Shown: positions 7,729 to 16,472, numbered from the stretch's first letter. The stretch is DNA of 64,000 nt from Lachnospiraceae bacterium (GCA_015057025.1 SVFD01000003.1:62001-126000), one strand, 5' to 3'. Translations and numbers: made by a program. Notes: generated from the sequence alone by a model not told the origin.

Positions 7729-10700
7729 TTGACGCATTATCACTATACATATATCGGTTCGTTGTTAACACCCATATGTGATAAGTACATATCAATCACG
7801 GGAGCATCGGATTCACAGATGTTTGCTGAAAGTATTTCCCAGGAACTGTATGATAATATATGTAATGAATTTGGAGCGGAAACAGCTTATAAGATGAATT
7901 CAATATATGAATATATAACCGGAAATAAGGATAAACATGCACTTATATCATTGCAATTTGACGATAAAGGAAATTTTGATGTGAATGGTGGTTGGTTTAA
8001 GAATCCGACAGAAGTGGACTCCGGGTTTGGTAACTTGGTTGACGCTAATGAACTGACGGCAGGTAAGATTGTGGGTTATACGATTGCACCGGCATTGTTT
8101 TATATGACTTATATACTTTATGATATAATATACAAAGAAGCGCAAAAGAATCCGGCAGATGTAGAATTTGATATTATAGCTACATTAGGTGACGTGGCAA
8201 CAGAAATTGCCGACAAGGATGATGTGTTTCAGATTGCGGTTGGCGGTATTTTGAATATAATCTGTGACGGGGTAATGGATGGTGTTAAAATTCGTAATGA
8301 TTTAAAGCAGTTAGAGGAAGATTTGATTGATGAAGAGCAACTTCGTGCTGATTTGGATGCATTATCGGATTCATATAGACAGGTTGCTACCGATTATTTG
8401 AAGGCAGTTGTAAATCCGTTAGAAGCCTCAACCAATTGGTTTGAATTATATTCAAGTGTAACTGAGTTGAAGGCAACAATTGATTCTATCGCGGTTGTAA
8501 ATGATGCAGAAGTTCTGGTGAAAGATATTTTTACAAATACTGCCAACTTGTATTGTAATGTTTATGGTACAGTTTTTGCATTAGCCAAAGAATCTATTTT
8601 AAATCATCATGAAATGTGTCTTGAAATAGTAGTGGCAGGAACCGAAACTATTATAAATAAAGTTGAGAACTGGGATACTGCTACGAAATATGTGGAAGCG
8701 CAGAAACAGTTAACAACAACTTGGGATAGTCATAGTCGTCAGATACAAAGCATGGCAGAGGATTTTACGGATGACTCTTCTGAACTTTGTGAAGATTTTA
8801 AAGCATACTCTAAGTCTGCCTTAAATTTTATGACAGAGATGGCTACTTATTATGCTGAAAATAAAACCGATAATGGTTCAGCTGATTTCAGTAGTGCATT
8901 ACAGGAAGTAAAAGATGCACAGCAGGAGTTGTTGAGTGATATTAAGGAAGTATATTCAGATAGTGTGGAGTTCTTGGAAGCGGTAGGAACTGCCATGAAG
9001 GAACTGGTGACTGATTCCTTTGAATATGTACATGCATGGGGCGAAGATGAAGTTAAGAATATCATTCTGGATTGGGCAGATTCCTTATGTGAGAATTTGA
9101 AGAGTGTTGATTTGGAAGAAGTGGTTTTGGGCTGGGTATTTCGAGTGACAGATAGTTATAATGATGCCACGGATTGTGTATATGGAGTCTCCGGTGATAT
9201 GCAAATACACGGCACCGAGAAGAGAGATTATCTTTATGGAAGAAAAGGAAATAGCGAATTATATGGAGAGGGTGGAAATGATACCTTATTTGGCGGTACA
9301 GGAAATGACCGTTTGGAAGGCGGAGCCGGACAGGATACGTATTGCTTTAACTTAGGAGACGGAACAGATATCATTTATGATTATGAAAGTGTTCTTAATA
9401 ATGATAAGATAGTATTTGGTTCCGGAATAAGACCGGAAGATGTTACCATGGAGAGAGTGGATTTCGATTTAATCGTAAAGTATAGTGCTACGGATTCTTT
9501 TAAAGTACAAGGTGCATACAGAGTGATTGACCCTGAAGGTCTTTGCTTTGTAGAAAGCATGGAGTTTGCCGACGGAACAGTGTGGAACACAGAGGATATC
9601 GCCAATCGCGCTAACATTCATATCGGAACAGAAGGCGATAATTCCATGAAAGGATATGAGCAGAAGTTTGGCTACAATACAAGTGAAACCTTCCACGGAG
9701 GAGCCGGAAACGATACAATAAATGCAGAAGCCGGAAATGATACCCTGTATGGAGAAGAAGGTGCGGACACGCTGAAGGGTGGGGCAGGAAATGATACTCT
9801 TGTAGGCGGAGCCGGAAATGATGAACTGGAAGGAGGAGCCGGCCAGGATACATATATCTTTAACTTAGGAGATGGTGTAGATACCATTTATGATTATGAA
9901 AGTATATTAAACAGCGATAAAATAGTATTTGGAACCGGAGTCAATCCTGTAGATGTTACCATGGAGAGAGTGGGTGAAAATCTTGTGGTAAAATATAGTG
10001 CCACGGATTCCTTTACAGTACAAGGTGCATACAGAGTGATTAATCCTGAAGGTCTTTGCTTTGTAGAAAGCATGGAGTTTGCCGACGGAACAGTGTGGAA
10101 CACAGAGGATATCGCCAATCGCGCTAACATTCATATCGGAACAGAAGGCGATAATTCCATGAAAGGATATGAGCAGAAGTTTGGCTACAATACAAGTGAA
10201 ACCTTCCACGGAGGAGCCGGAAACGATACAATAAATGCAGAAGCCGGAAATGATACCCTGTATGGAGAAGAAGGTGCGGACACGCTGAAGGGTGGGGCAG
10301 GAAATGATACTCTTGTAGGCGGAGCCGGAAATGATTATCTGGATGGTGGCGCTGGAAGTGATACTTATATAATTGGGGCAAATGACGGAAATGATGCAAT
10401 TTATAATTATGATACTACCGAAAGTCGAATGAATGATAAGATTATATACGGTGAAGGTGTTCATGTAGATGATCTATCCATATCAAAATCAGGAGCCGAT
10501 ATTTTAATTACCAATAACCAAACCGGACAGACAACGTTGATTAAAAGTGCATATCTGGATGCAAATAAACGATTGTATAATTTAGAGTTTTCGGATAACA
10601 GTTCAGCGGTAATTGATTATAGTACGCTGTCCTTGAATATAACGCATACCCCGGATGATGATATAACAGAAACTTCTCAAGAGGATGGCGTTAGTGCGGT

Positions 10701-10839
10701 GTCAGAGGCAGAAGTAAATAAAATGACTGATTTAATGGTACAGGAAATGGCGGGTGTTTCGATGGATGGAACTACACAGGATATTACGACAGATAATACA
10801 GTTGTAACCGAAAGTGATACGCTTTTATGGACTGAATAA
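7729..10839 (+). CDS. RTX repeat protein, C-terminal part of the split lipase
   Basis: The frame is continuous with the lipase head. The first possible start is TTG at 7729 and the first ATG is at 7819; neither has a good ribosome site, so this may depend on readthrough or be a broken gene. Residues 1-480 are mostly helical with acidic stretches. About 490-545, 655-710 and 826-880 hold three clusters of glycine-rich nonapeptides (GGAGNDTL, GGAGNDYLDGGAG) that bind Ca2+ in RTX proteins. Between the clusters are beta-rich spacers in a 171-residue repeat. The last ~60 residues are acidic and Ser/Thr-rich and end in LLWTE, plausible as an uncleaved type I export signal. It is the natural substrate for the exporter at 1174-4412. 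Confidence 0.8.
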   Translation: MTHYHYTYIGSLLTPICDKYISITGASDSQMFAESISQELYDNICNEFGAETAYKMNSIYEYITGNKDKHALISLQFDDKGNFDVNGGWFKNPTEVDSGFGNLVDANELTAGKIVGYTIAPALFYMTYILYDIIYKEAQKNPADVEFDIIATLGDVATEIADKDDVFQIAVGGILNIICDGVMDGVKIRNDLKQLEEDLIDEEQLRADLDALSDSYRQVATDYLKAVVNPLEASTNWFELYSSVTELKATIDSIAVVNDAEVLVKDIFTNTANLYCNVYGTVFALAKESILNHHEMCLEIVVAGTETIINKVENWDTATKYVEAQKQLTTTWDSHSRQIQSMAEDFTDDSSELCEDFKAYSKSALNFMTEMATYYAENKTDNGSADFSSALQEVKDAQQELLSDIKEVYSDSVEFLEAVGTAMKELVTDSFEYVHAWGEDEVKNIILDWADSLCENLKSVDLEEVVLGWVFRVTDSYNDATDCVYGVSGDMQIHGTEKRDYLYGRKGNSELYGEGGNDTLFGGTGNDRLEGGAGQDTYCFNLGDGTDIIYDYESVLNNDKIVFGSGIRPEDVTMERVDFDLIVKYSATDSFKVQGAYRVIDPEGLCFVESMEFADGTVWNTEDIANRANIHIGTEGDNSMKGYEQKFGYNTSETFHGGAGNDTINAEAGNDTLYGEEGADTLKGGAGNDTLVGGAGNDELEGGAGQDTYIFNLGDGVDTIYDYESILNSDKIVFGTGVNPVDVTMERVGENLVVKYSATDSFTVQGAYRVINPEGLCFVESMEFADGTVWNTEDIANRANIHIGTEGDNSMKGYEQKFGYNTSETFHGGAGNDTINAEAGNDTLYGEEGADTLKGGAGNDTLVGGAGNDYLDGGAGSDTYIIGANDGNDAIYNYDTTESRMNDKIIYGEGVHVDDLSISKSGADILITNNQTGQTTLIKSAYLDANKRLYNLEFSDNSSAVIDYSTLSLNITHTPDDDITETSQEDGVSAVSEAEVNKMTDLMVQEMAGVSMDGTTQDITTDNTVVTESDTLLWTE
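9532..9822 (+). repeat. Direct repeat within the RTX gene, unit 1
   Basis: About 291 bases that appear identical to 10045-10335, offset 513 bases (171 codons). The unit encodes the end of a spacer and one Ca2+-binding nonapeptide cluster. The lack of silent differences points to recent copying or gene conversion. Confidence 0.88.
10045..10335 (+). repeat. Direct repeat within the RTX gene, unit 2
   Basis: Second copy of the 291-base unit at 9532-9822. The next codons diverge into the final cluster DYLDGGAGSDTY. Confidence 0.88.
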
Positions 10840-10849
10840 GATGAATAAA

Positions 10850-10887
10850 ATGGTACTCACATTGTGGGTGCCATTTTTTCTTTTTTT
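10850..10887 (+). terminator. Intrinsic terminator of the RTX locus
   Basis: An 11-bp stem with two G-T pairs (ATGGTACTCAC at 10850-10860, partner at 10864-10874), a 3-base loop and long T runs. It starts 11 bases after the RTX stop. Confidence 0.88.
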
Positions 10888-10952
10888 GTCGAAACTTTTC
10901 CTATTTTTGCACTGTGGTTTTGACAAAATGTGCAAGCATTCAGTGGTATTCT
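10885..10952 (+). promoter_or_regulatory. Spo0A-type promoter of spoIIGA-sigE
   Basis: A perfect 0A box, TTTGTCGAA, lies at 10885-10893. A second, inverted box (TTTTGACAAA) at 10918-10927 overlaps a consensus -35, TTGACA at 10920-10925. A -10-like TATTCT at 10947-10952 gives an unusually long spacer of 21 bases. This is the arrangement known for the Spo0A-activated, sigma-A-dependent spoIIG promoter of Bacillus, which has a 22-base spacer. The boxes are seen directly; the regulation is inferred from that precedent. Confidence 0.75.
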
Positions 10953-10975
10953 TAACTTCACAAAGGACTTAAAGT

Positions 10976-11770
10976 ATGAGGTATGAAGTTTATTTAGATG
11001 CGGTTATTTTAATACAGTTTGTAATGAACTATTGTGTGTTAAGGCTTACGGAAAGCTTAATGCGATTGAAGACTTCAAGATTAAGAGTGGTTCTTGCTTC
11101 TCTTGCAGGGGCTTTTGGGAGCTGCCTTTTATTTTTGCCGATAGGACTGAATGCTTATTTGAAGTTTATATTTGTTTTTATATTATTCGGAAGTCTGATG
11201 TTAGGGATTGCTTTTCGGGTAAGAGGAATGCGGCAGTATCTGTGCATGGTGTTGGCAATTGCGTCAACAACGTTTCTTCTGGGTGGAGTTGTGCAGTGGC
11301 TTATGTCAATGCTTGGAAGGAATATTCCTATGCTTTTATGGATTGTATTAGTCTGGGTGATTTATTGCCTTTTGCAGTTTGGATTAAAACAATATCGAAA
11401 GCAAAAAAGTCTTTTTATCCCAGTCACAATTCTGTTGGAGGGTGATGGTAAGAGTACAAAGCAAATCAGTGTAATCGCACTAAAAGATACCGGAAACCGT
11501 TTGCGGGAAGAAAGTACCGGCAAAGCAGTCTGTATTATAGAACAAGGCATTGCGGACTTTAAGAAAGAAGAATTATACAAGGTTATATATCATACTTTAG
11601 GCAATGAAAATGATGAAATGAACGCACAAATGATACCCCGCATGGTAATCCATACGAAAGAGGGGGATGTGGTGTCAAAAGATGTGATGCTGGCGCTATA
11701 TCCCGGTAAAATTTCTAAAAAAGGTGCATATCATATGATTTTGCATCCCGAATATCTGAAGGAGGATTAA
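10976..11770 (+). CDS. spoIIGA: Sigma-E processing peptidase SpoIIGA
   Basis: A 264-residue aspartic protease that cuts pro-sigma-E in the mother cell. The N-terminal half has about five membrane helices and begins with [19 protein letters not shown], typical of the family. The C-terminal half is the protease domain with the active-site motif DTGN at Asp171; the enzyme works as a dimer on its substrate. It is a little shorter than the Bacillus protein (about 309), mainly in the C-terminal part. It lies 2 bases upstream of sigE, the classic pairing of protease and substrate, behind a Spo0A-type promoter. The ATG follows an AAAGGACTT site. Confidence 0.95.
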   Translation: MRYEVYLDAVILIQFVMNYCVLRLTESLMRLKTSRLRVVLASLAGAFGSCLLFLPIGLNAYLKFIFVFILFGSLMLGIAFRVRGMRQYLCMVLAIASTTFLLGGVVQWLMSMLGRNIPMLLWIVLVWVIYCLLQFGLKQYRKQKSLFIPVTILLEGDGKSTKQISVIALKDTGNRLREESTGKAVCIIEQGIADFKKEELYKVIYHTLGNENDEMNAQMIPRMVIHTKEGDVVSKDVMLALYPGKISKKGAYHMILHPEYLKED

Positions 11771-11772
11771 AA

Positions 11773-12522
11773 ATGATTGGGCAGTCATTAAGAAACTGGT
11801 TTGTGGAAGGAAGTGTGTGCAGAAAAATATATTTCCCTTTCTGCGTGCAACAGGATGAAGAAGGAGAAGTTTTTTATATTGGAGGAAGCGATGTTTTGCC
11901 GCCGCCATTGGAGACGGAGGAAGAGAATCGTCGCATTCAGGAGTTGGGAACTGCCGAAAACGAAGAAGCAAAGGCTGCTTTAATTGAACATAATTTAAGG
12001 CTGGTAGTTTACATAGCCAAAAAATTTGATAATACGGGAGTTGGAGTGGAAGATTTGATATCCATCGGAACCATAGGCCTGATAAAGTCCATTAATACCT
12101 TCCGTGCCGATAAAAACATTAAACTGGCAACCTATGCATCCCGATGTATTGAGAACGAAATTCTTATGTTTTTAAGGCGCAATAGTAAGACCAAGTTAGA
12201 GGTTTCCATAGATGAACCCTTGAATGTGGATTGGGACGGCAATGAATTGCTTTTGTCCGACATTTTGGGAACGGATGAAGATGTGATTTATCGTGATATC
12301 GAAACTGATGTGGAGCGTAAATTATTAATAAAAGCCATTAATCGTTTAAGTGAACGTGAACGTCTTATTATTAACTTAAGATACGGTCTTAACCGTGGTG
12401 ACGGACATGAAATGACCCAGAAAGAAGTGGCTGAACTTCTTGGCATTTCACAATCTTATATCTCACGTCTTGAGAAGAAGATTATGAACCGCCTGAAAAA
12501 GGAAATCAGTAAGGAAATCTAG
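11773..12522 (+). CDS. sigE: Sporulation sigma factor SigE (pro-form)
   Basis: A 249-residue early mother-cell sigma factor. The first ~30 residues are the membrane-bound pro-sequence, and [14 protein letters not shown] marks the region where SpoIIGA cuts. Regions 2.1-2.4 follow ([44 protein letters not shown]), then region 4 with the helix-turn-helix [23 protein letters not shown]. Length and order match the family. The GGAGG site lies inside the end of spoIIGA. The TAG stop sits at the edge of a small hairpin shared with the convergent sigG gene. Confidence 0.97.
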   Translation: MIGQSLRNWFVEGSVCRKIYFPFCVQQDEEGEVFYIGGSDVLPPPLETEEENRRIQELGTAENEEAKAALIEHNLRLVVYIAKKFDNTGVGVEDLISIGTIGLIKSINTFRADKNIKLATYASRCIENEILMFLRRNSKTKLEVSIDEPLNVDWDGNELLLSDILGTDEDVIYRDIETDVERKLLIKAINRLSERERLIINLRYGLNRGDGHEMTQKEVAELLGISQSYISRLEKKIMNRLKKEISKEI

Positions 12523-12536
12523 AGGGGTTACCCCTC
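12522..12536. terminator. Short hairpin between convergent sigE and sigG
   Basis: A 6-bp GC-rich stem (GAGGGG with CCCCTC) and a 3-base loop that coincides with the sigG stop codon. There is no T-run on either side, so termination is uncertain; it may only pause RNA polymerase or protect RNA ends. Confidence 0.4.
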
Positions 12537-13307
12537 CAGATAATTCCTCATAACACGTAATGCATTTTTTTCAAGGCGGGAGACTTGGGCTTGTGAAATA
12601 CCAATCATATCAGCTACTTCCATTTGGGTTTTGCCTTCAAAGAAGCGCAAAACGATGATTTCATGTTCTCTGGTATTTAGTTTTTTTAGAGCATCACTTA
12701 AGGATAAATGCTCTACCCAAAGTTCTTCCCGGTTCTTTTTATCACTGACCTGGTCCATGACATATAGGGTGTCGCCGCCTTCCGTGTAGACAGGTTCATA
12801 AAGGCTCATGGGATTTTGGATTGCATCTAATGCATATACAATATCTTCCTTTGGAATTCCGATTTCCTGTGAAATCTCCATGATGGTAGGTTCCCGCATA
12901 TTTTTCTTGGTAAGACTTTCTTTGGCGTAGATTGCTTTATAGGCAGTATCTTTTAAGGAACGGCTGACGCGAATTGTATTGTTGTCTCTTAGGAAACGTC
13001 GGATTTCACCGATAATCATGGGAACTGCATAGGTGGAGAATTTAACATTTAACGAGGTATCGAAATTATCGATTGCTTTCATTAATCCGATGCAACCGAT
13101 TTGAAACAAGTCGTCTACATTTTCGGAATTGGAAGAGAACCGTTTAATGACACTTAAGACCAGTCGTAAATTTCCTTCAATGTATTTTTCTCTTGCATCT
13201 TTATCACCTTGGGCGATTTTTTCAAACAGTTCTTCTTTTTCACGGGCATTTAACAGTGGTAATTTAGCAGTATTTACACCGCAGATTTCAACTTTTCCGC
13301 AAGCCAT
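12528..13307 (-). CDS. sigG: Sporulation sigma factor SigG
   Basis: A 259-residue late forespore sigma factor, close to the usual 257-260. It starts with MACGKVEICGVNTAKLPLL, which holds the conserved N-terminal segment bound by anti-sigma factors. Region 2 has LFQIGCIGLMKAIDNFDTS and KFSTYAVPMIIGEIRRFLRD; region 4 has MEVADMIGISQAQVSRLEK. In most Bacillus and Clostridium genomes sigG directly follows sigE on the same strand, but here it faces sigE. It therefore cannot be part of the spoIIG transcript and must use its own promoter upstream of 13307. An AAAAGGAGAACTGCC ribosome site precedes the ATG. Confidence 0.96.
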   Translation of the reverse strand: MACGKVEICGVNTAKLPLLNAREKEELFEKIAQGDKDAREKYIEGNLRLVLSVIKRFSSNSENVDDLFQIGCIGLMKAIDNFDTSLNVKFSTYAVPMIIGEIRRFLRDNNTIRVSRSLKDTAYKAIYAKESLTKKNMREPTIMEISQEIGIPKEDIVYALDAIQNPMSLYEPVYTEGGDTLYVMDQVSDKKNREELWVEHLSLSDALKKLNTREHEIIVLRFFEGKTQMEVADMIGISQAQVSRLEKNALRVMRNYLEG

Positions 13308-13447
13308 GGCAGTTCTCCTTTTCTTTTATTTCAAAACTTAAAAGTGAAGCTGTAAAATAAGGATTTACGCTTTGGGATTTTTTTATACGGGCATTGGAAC
13401 ATTCCTTTTTCTTTTTGCGTACAATAAAAGAAAAGGGATGGTAAATC

Positions 13448-13675
13448 ATGCTGTTTTCGGAACTTAGGCAAAAGGAAGTAATCAGTATAAAAGAATGCAG
13501 AAAACTGGGGCATGTCAGTGACATAGAATTTGATTGCCACAAAGGCTGTATTGAAAAAATACATGTACCGGGACGGGCGAAATTTTGTAATCTTTTTAAT
13601 CAGGAACCGGATTATGTGATCTGCTTTTGTGACATCAAACAGATTGGTCCCGATATTATTCTTGTAGATATTTGA
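13448..13675 (+). CDS. YlmC/YmxH-family sporulation protein
   Basis: A 75-residue protein with a single PRC-barrel-like fold. MLFSELRQKEVISIKECRKLGHVSDIEFD is the family's start, and it ends in IGPDIILVDI. Members are widespread in spore formers and often lie beside sigG, as here, but their biochemical role is not settled. A GGGATGG site lies upstream of the ATG. It is divergent from sigG with 140 bases between them, which must hold both promoters. Confidence 0.88.
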   Translation: MLFSELRQKEVISIKECRKLGHVSDIEFDCHKGCIEKIHVPGRAKFCNLFNQEPDYVICFCDIKQIGPDIILVDI

Positions 13676-13723
13676 AAATTGCATGACAGGGACTGATTTT
13701 CGGGGGTAAATGTCAGAATTTGG

Positions 13724-13752
13724 TTGACGAATCCATGTAAATGTTATAAAAT
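13724..13752 (+). promoter_or_regulatory. Probable sigma-A promoter of nrdR
   Basis: TTGACG at 13724-13729 and TAAAAT at 13747-13752 with a 17-base spacer, about 100 bases before nrdR. Confidence 0.5.
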
Positions 13753-13855
13753 TTTATGGTAAACCAATATTCGGTTGCGGCTGTAGTTTGGTTTGCAGGA
13801 AATAACATAAAACAAGAGAAAATGTGCCTTGGCACCGGGAAAGAGGAGAGCATAA

Positions 13856-14305
13856 ATGAAGTGTCCTTTTTGTAATCATGAAAATACCAGAGTAATTGAT
13901 TCAAGACCGGCTGAAGATAATAATTCTATTCGCCGTCGTCGAGTATGTGATGAATGTGGTAAGAGATTTACTACATATGAGAAGGTGGAAACCATTCCTT
14001 TGATTATTATCAAGAAGGACGAGAACAGAGAGACTTATGACAGAACCAAGATTGAAGCAGGTATTTTACGAGCATGTCATAAGAGACCGGTATCGGCAGC
14101 ACAGATAACCCAGCTTGTAGATGCAGTGGAAACCGAAATTGTAAACCGTGAGGAAAGAGAGATTTCCAGCAATGTAATCGGTGAACTGATTATGAATAAG
14201 TTAAAGGACTTAGATCCTGTTGCATATGTACGTTTTGCATCCGTTTACAGAGAGTTTAAGGATGTAAATACATTTATGGATGAATTAAAGAAAATCCTGA
14301 AATAG
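13856..14305 (+). CDS. nrdR: Ribonucleotide reductase repressor NrdR
   Basis: A 149-residue repressor that senses ATP/dATP and shuts off ribonucleotide reductase genes. The N-terminal zinc ribbon has Cys3, Cys6, Cys31 and Cys34 (CPFC and CDEC). The ATP-cone follows from about residue 49 (PLIIIKKDENRETYDRTKI). Length and motifs match the family closely. An AAGAGGAGAG site lies 8 bases before the ATG, and a terminator follows, so it is likely a single-gene transcript. Confidence 0.97.
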   Translation: MKCPFCNHENTRVIDSRPAEDNNSIRRRRVCDECGKRFTTYEKVETIPLIIIKKDENRETYDRTKIEAGILRACHKRPVSAAQITQLVDAVETEIVNREEREISSNVIGELIMNKLKDLDPVAYVRFASVYREFKDVNTFMDELKKILK

Positions 14306-14316
14306 TGTATGAAAAA

Positions 14317-14340
14317 GGCCGGTGGCAAACCGGTCTTTTG
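14317..14340 (+). terminator. Intrinsic terminator after nrdR
   Basis: A 7-bp stem (GGCCGGT with ACCGGTC, one G-T pair), a 5-base loop and a TTTT run. Confidence 0.8.
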
Positions 14341-14397
14341 ATGTATTTACGTAAAGTTATTCCAACGTTCACATTATGAAAGAAAGCGGGGCATGAA

Positions 14398-15369
14398 ATG
14401 ATAAAATTTGCAATATTGGCAGCGGGTGGCATTGCGGCTAAAATGTCTTATGCAGTCTCAAAACTGCCGGAAATACATCGTTACGCTGTGGCATCCAGAA
14501 GTCTTGAGAAGGCAGAAACTTTTGCCAAAGAATGGGGATATGAGAAAGCATATGGCTCCTATGAGGAGATGCTTGCAGACCCTTGCGTGGAACTTGTATA
14601 TGTGGCATCACCCCATTCACATCATTATGAACATGCGAAAATGTGCATAGAGGCAGGCAAGCATGTGCTTGTTGAAAAAGCTTTTACCGTAAATGCAGGA
14701 CAGGCGCAGGAGTTAATCCGCCTTGCACGGGAGAAAAATGTGCTTCTTACGGAGGCCATGTGGACAAGGTTTATGCCGGCAAGAAAAATACTGGATGATT
14801 TAATCGCCGAAGGAGTTATAGGAGAAATATATTCATTGACCGCTAATCTCGGATATGATATTAAGCATAAAGAACGTTTGATTAAGCCGGAACTTGCAGG
14901 AGGAGCATTATTGGATGTAGGAGTATATCCGATTCAGTTTGCCCTTATGGCTGTTCACAGCCCTGTGAAGAAAATTTCTTCAGATGCGGTGTTGTCCGAA
15001 GAAGGTGTGGATTTAACAAACAGTATTACAATTACCTTTGAAAACGGTGTGATGGCTGTTTTACACAGCAGCATGCTATCATTAACGGATAGAGAAGGCG
15101 TAATCTACGGTGAAAGCGGCAGTATTCGTTTTCATAATATCAATAATTGTGAAGGAATTTCTATATACGATAAATCAGGTATGCCCGTGAGGGAAATTGA
15201 AATTCCAAAACAAATAAACGGTTATGAATATGAAATTTTGGCATGCGTGAAAGCAATAGAAGAAGGTAGGCTTGAATGTTCTGAAATGCCCCATGAAGAG
15301 ACGATTCGGGGAATGGAAATTCTGGATACCATTCGTAAACAATGGGGGATGAAGTATTCCTGCGAGTAG
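14398..15369 (+). CDS. Gfo/Idh/MocA-family oxidoreductase
   Basis: A 323-residue NAD(P)-dependent dehydrogenase. The Rossmann half begins AILAAGGIAAKMSYA and includes VYVASPHSHHYEHA and the catalytic-type Lys in HVLVEKAFTVN. This matches the EK motif of the family in the variant seen in dihydrodiol dehydrogenase-like members. The C-terminal half has the GGALLDVGVYPIQFAL segment typical of the substrate domain. Substrates in the family are sugars, inositols or related diols, and the sequence does not show which applies. It is 28 bases into the gap after the nrdR terminator region and is followed by a hydroxyacid dehydrogenase. Confidence 0.85.
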   Translation: MIKFAILAAGGIAAKMSYAVSKLPEIHRYAVASRSLEKAETFAKEWGYEKAYGSYEEMLADPCVELVYVASPHSHHYEHAKMCIEAGKHVLVEKAFTVNAGQAQELIRLAREKNVLLTEAMWTRFMPARKILDDLIAEGVIGEIYSLTANLGYDIKHKERLIKPELAGGALLDVGVYPIQFALMAVHSPVKKISSDAVLSEEGVDLTNSITITFENGVMAVLHSSMLSLTDREGVIYGESGSIRFHNINNCEGISIYDKSGMPVREIEIPKQINGYEYEILACVKAIEEGRLECSEMPHEETIRGMEILDTIRKQWGMKYSCE

Positions 15370-15445
15370 ACTTTGTGTGATCATAGCATCATATAAAGAT
15401 AAATTTGCAAAATAAAAAATACGAATTAAAGGTTGGAGATAATAA

Positions 15446-16378
15446 ATGAAGAAAATCGTGATGTTAGAACGTGATAATGTAGGTGCAGACATTGATTTAA
15501 GTTATTTTGAAAACTTAGGTGAATTAACGATTTACGGAACAACGGATTATGATCAGGTTGTAGAGAGAATCGGTGATGCAGAGGTTTTAGTTATCAATAA
15601 AATTCCTATGAACGAAGCAACATTAAAAGAGGCTAAAAATGTTAAGTTGATTTGCGTTACTGCCACGGGAACCGATAATGTTGATATGGATTATTGCGCA
15701 AGCCGAGGCATTGCGGTTAAAAATGTGCGAAGCTATTCTACCGAAAGTGTTGTACAACATACTTTTGCCATGTTGTTTTATTTGTATGAAAAACTACGTT
15801 TTTATGATGATTATGTGAAAAGCGGCGAATATTTGAATTGTCCCCGATTCACCTTCTTTGGGGAAGAGTTTCATGAATTGTCAGGAAAGACCTGGGGCAT
15901 TGTGGGTCTGGGAGAAATAGGCGAAAGAGTGGCAGGTATTGCCGGGGCGTTTGGTTGTAAAGTCATTTATTATTCCACCAGCGGTAGAAATAATAATGAT
16001 TGTTATGAAAGAGTGGATTTTGATACTTTACTTACGCAGTCTGATATTATTTCGATTCATGCACCTTTAAATGAGCAGACAAAGCATCTGTTTACGTATG
16101 ATGCATTTGCAAAAATGAAAAATACTGCATATTTGATTAATGTGGGCAGGGGCCCCATTGTAAAAGAGGATGATTTGTGCAGGGCATTAAATGAAAACCT
16201 GCTTGCAGGAGCCGGATTGGATGTGCTTGAAAAGGAACCGATGTCAGCAACGAATCCGTTGTTATCCATCAAGGATAGCCGTAAACTACTGATTACACCT
16301 CATATTGCATGGGCAACTACAGAGGCAAGAGGGCGTCTTATGGAAAATGTTTACAGAAATATTGCGGAAAACGAATAA
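15446..16378 (+). CDS. D-isomer-specific 2-hydroxyacid dehydrogenase
   Basis: A 310-residue NAD-dependent dehydrogenase. The nucleotide-binding motif is GLGEIGERVAG. The catalytic Arg is in NVGRGPIV, the Glu in LDVLEKEPM and the His in TPHIAWAT, so the triad is complete. The family interconverts 2-oxo acids and D-2-hydroxy acids (lactate, glycerate, phosphoglycerate). The length fits the D-lactate/hydroxypyruvate group rather than the longer SerA form. An AGGTTGGAGA site precedes the ATG. Its substrate cannot be read from sequence. Confidence 0.88.
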   Translation: MKKIVMLERDNVGADIDLSYFENLGELTIYGTTDYDQVVERIGDAEVLVINKIPMNEATLKEAKNVKLICVTATGTDNVDMDYCASRGIAVKNVRSYSTESVVQHTFAMLFYLYEKLRFYDDYVKSGEYLNCPRFTFFGEEFHELSGKTWGIVGLGEIGERVAGIAGAFGCKVIYYSTSGRNNNDCYERVDFDTLLTQSDIISIHAPLNEQTKHLFTYDAFAKMKNTAYLINVGRGPIVKEDDLCRALNENLLAGAGLDVLEKEPMSATNPLLSIKDSRKLLITPHIAWATTEARGRLMENVYRNIAENE

Positions 16379-16384
16379 AAAAAC

Positions 16385-16413
16385 TGTTATTTTTCATATT
16401 TTTATGATATAAT
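16385..16413 (+). promoter_or_regulatory. Probable promoter of cheV
   Basis: TATAAT at 16408-16413 preceded by TGA gives an extended -10; the -35 is weak (TGTTAT, 17-base spacer). Confidence 0.5.
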
Positions 16414-16472
16414 GAGCAGGAATATATGTATTTGGTATTAAGGGAAAGCAAAAATATTGGTGAGGTGACGCT

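Larger units (their letters stand above)
6174..7851 (+). repeat. Tandem duplication, downstream copy
   Basis: Second copy of the unit at 4407-6078. The offset is 1767 bases in the first part and 1773 after a 6-base length difference inside the lipoprotein gene. This copy retains the full RTX tail. Confidence 0.92.

Noticed and set aside
7709..7732. Small out-of-frame start after the TAG (AGGATATCTATG) coupling to the TTG at 7729
   Set aside because: The frame has only seven codons and the coupling to a TTG is speculative; no conservation can be tested.
9907..10464. 185-codon open frame on the minus strand within the RTX repeats
   Set aside because: It is a shadow of the repeat composition, recurs in the repeated unit, and has no ribosome site.
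6979..10839. TAG recoded to an amino acid in this organism
   Set aside because: TAG is the natural end of sigE, hisF, alaS and recO here, each at the expected family length, so general recoding does not fit.
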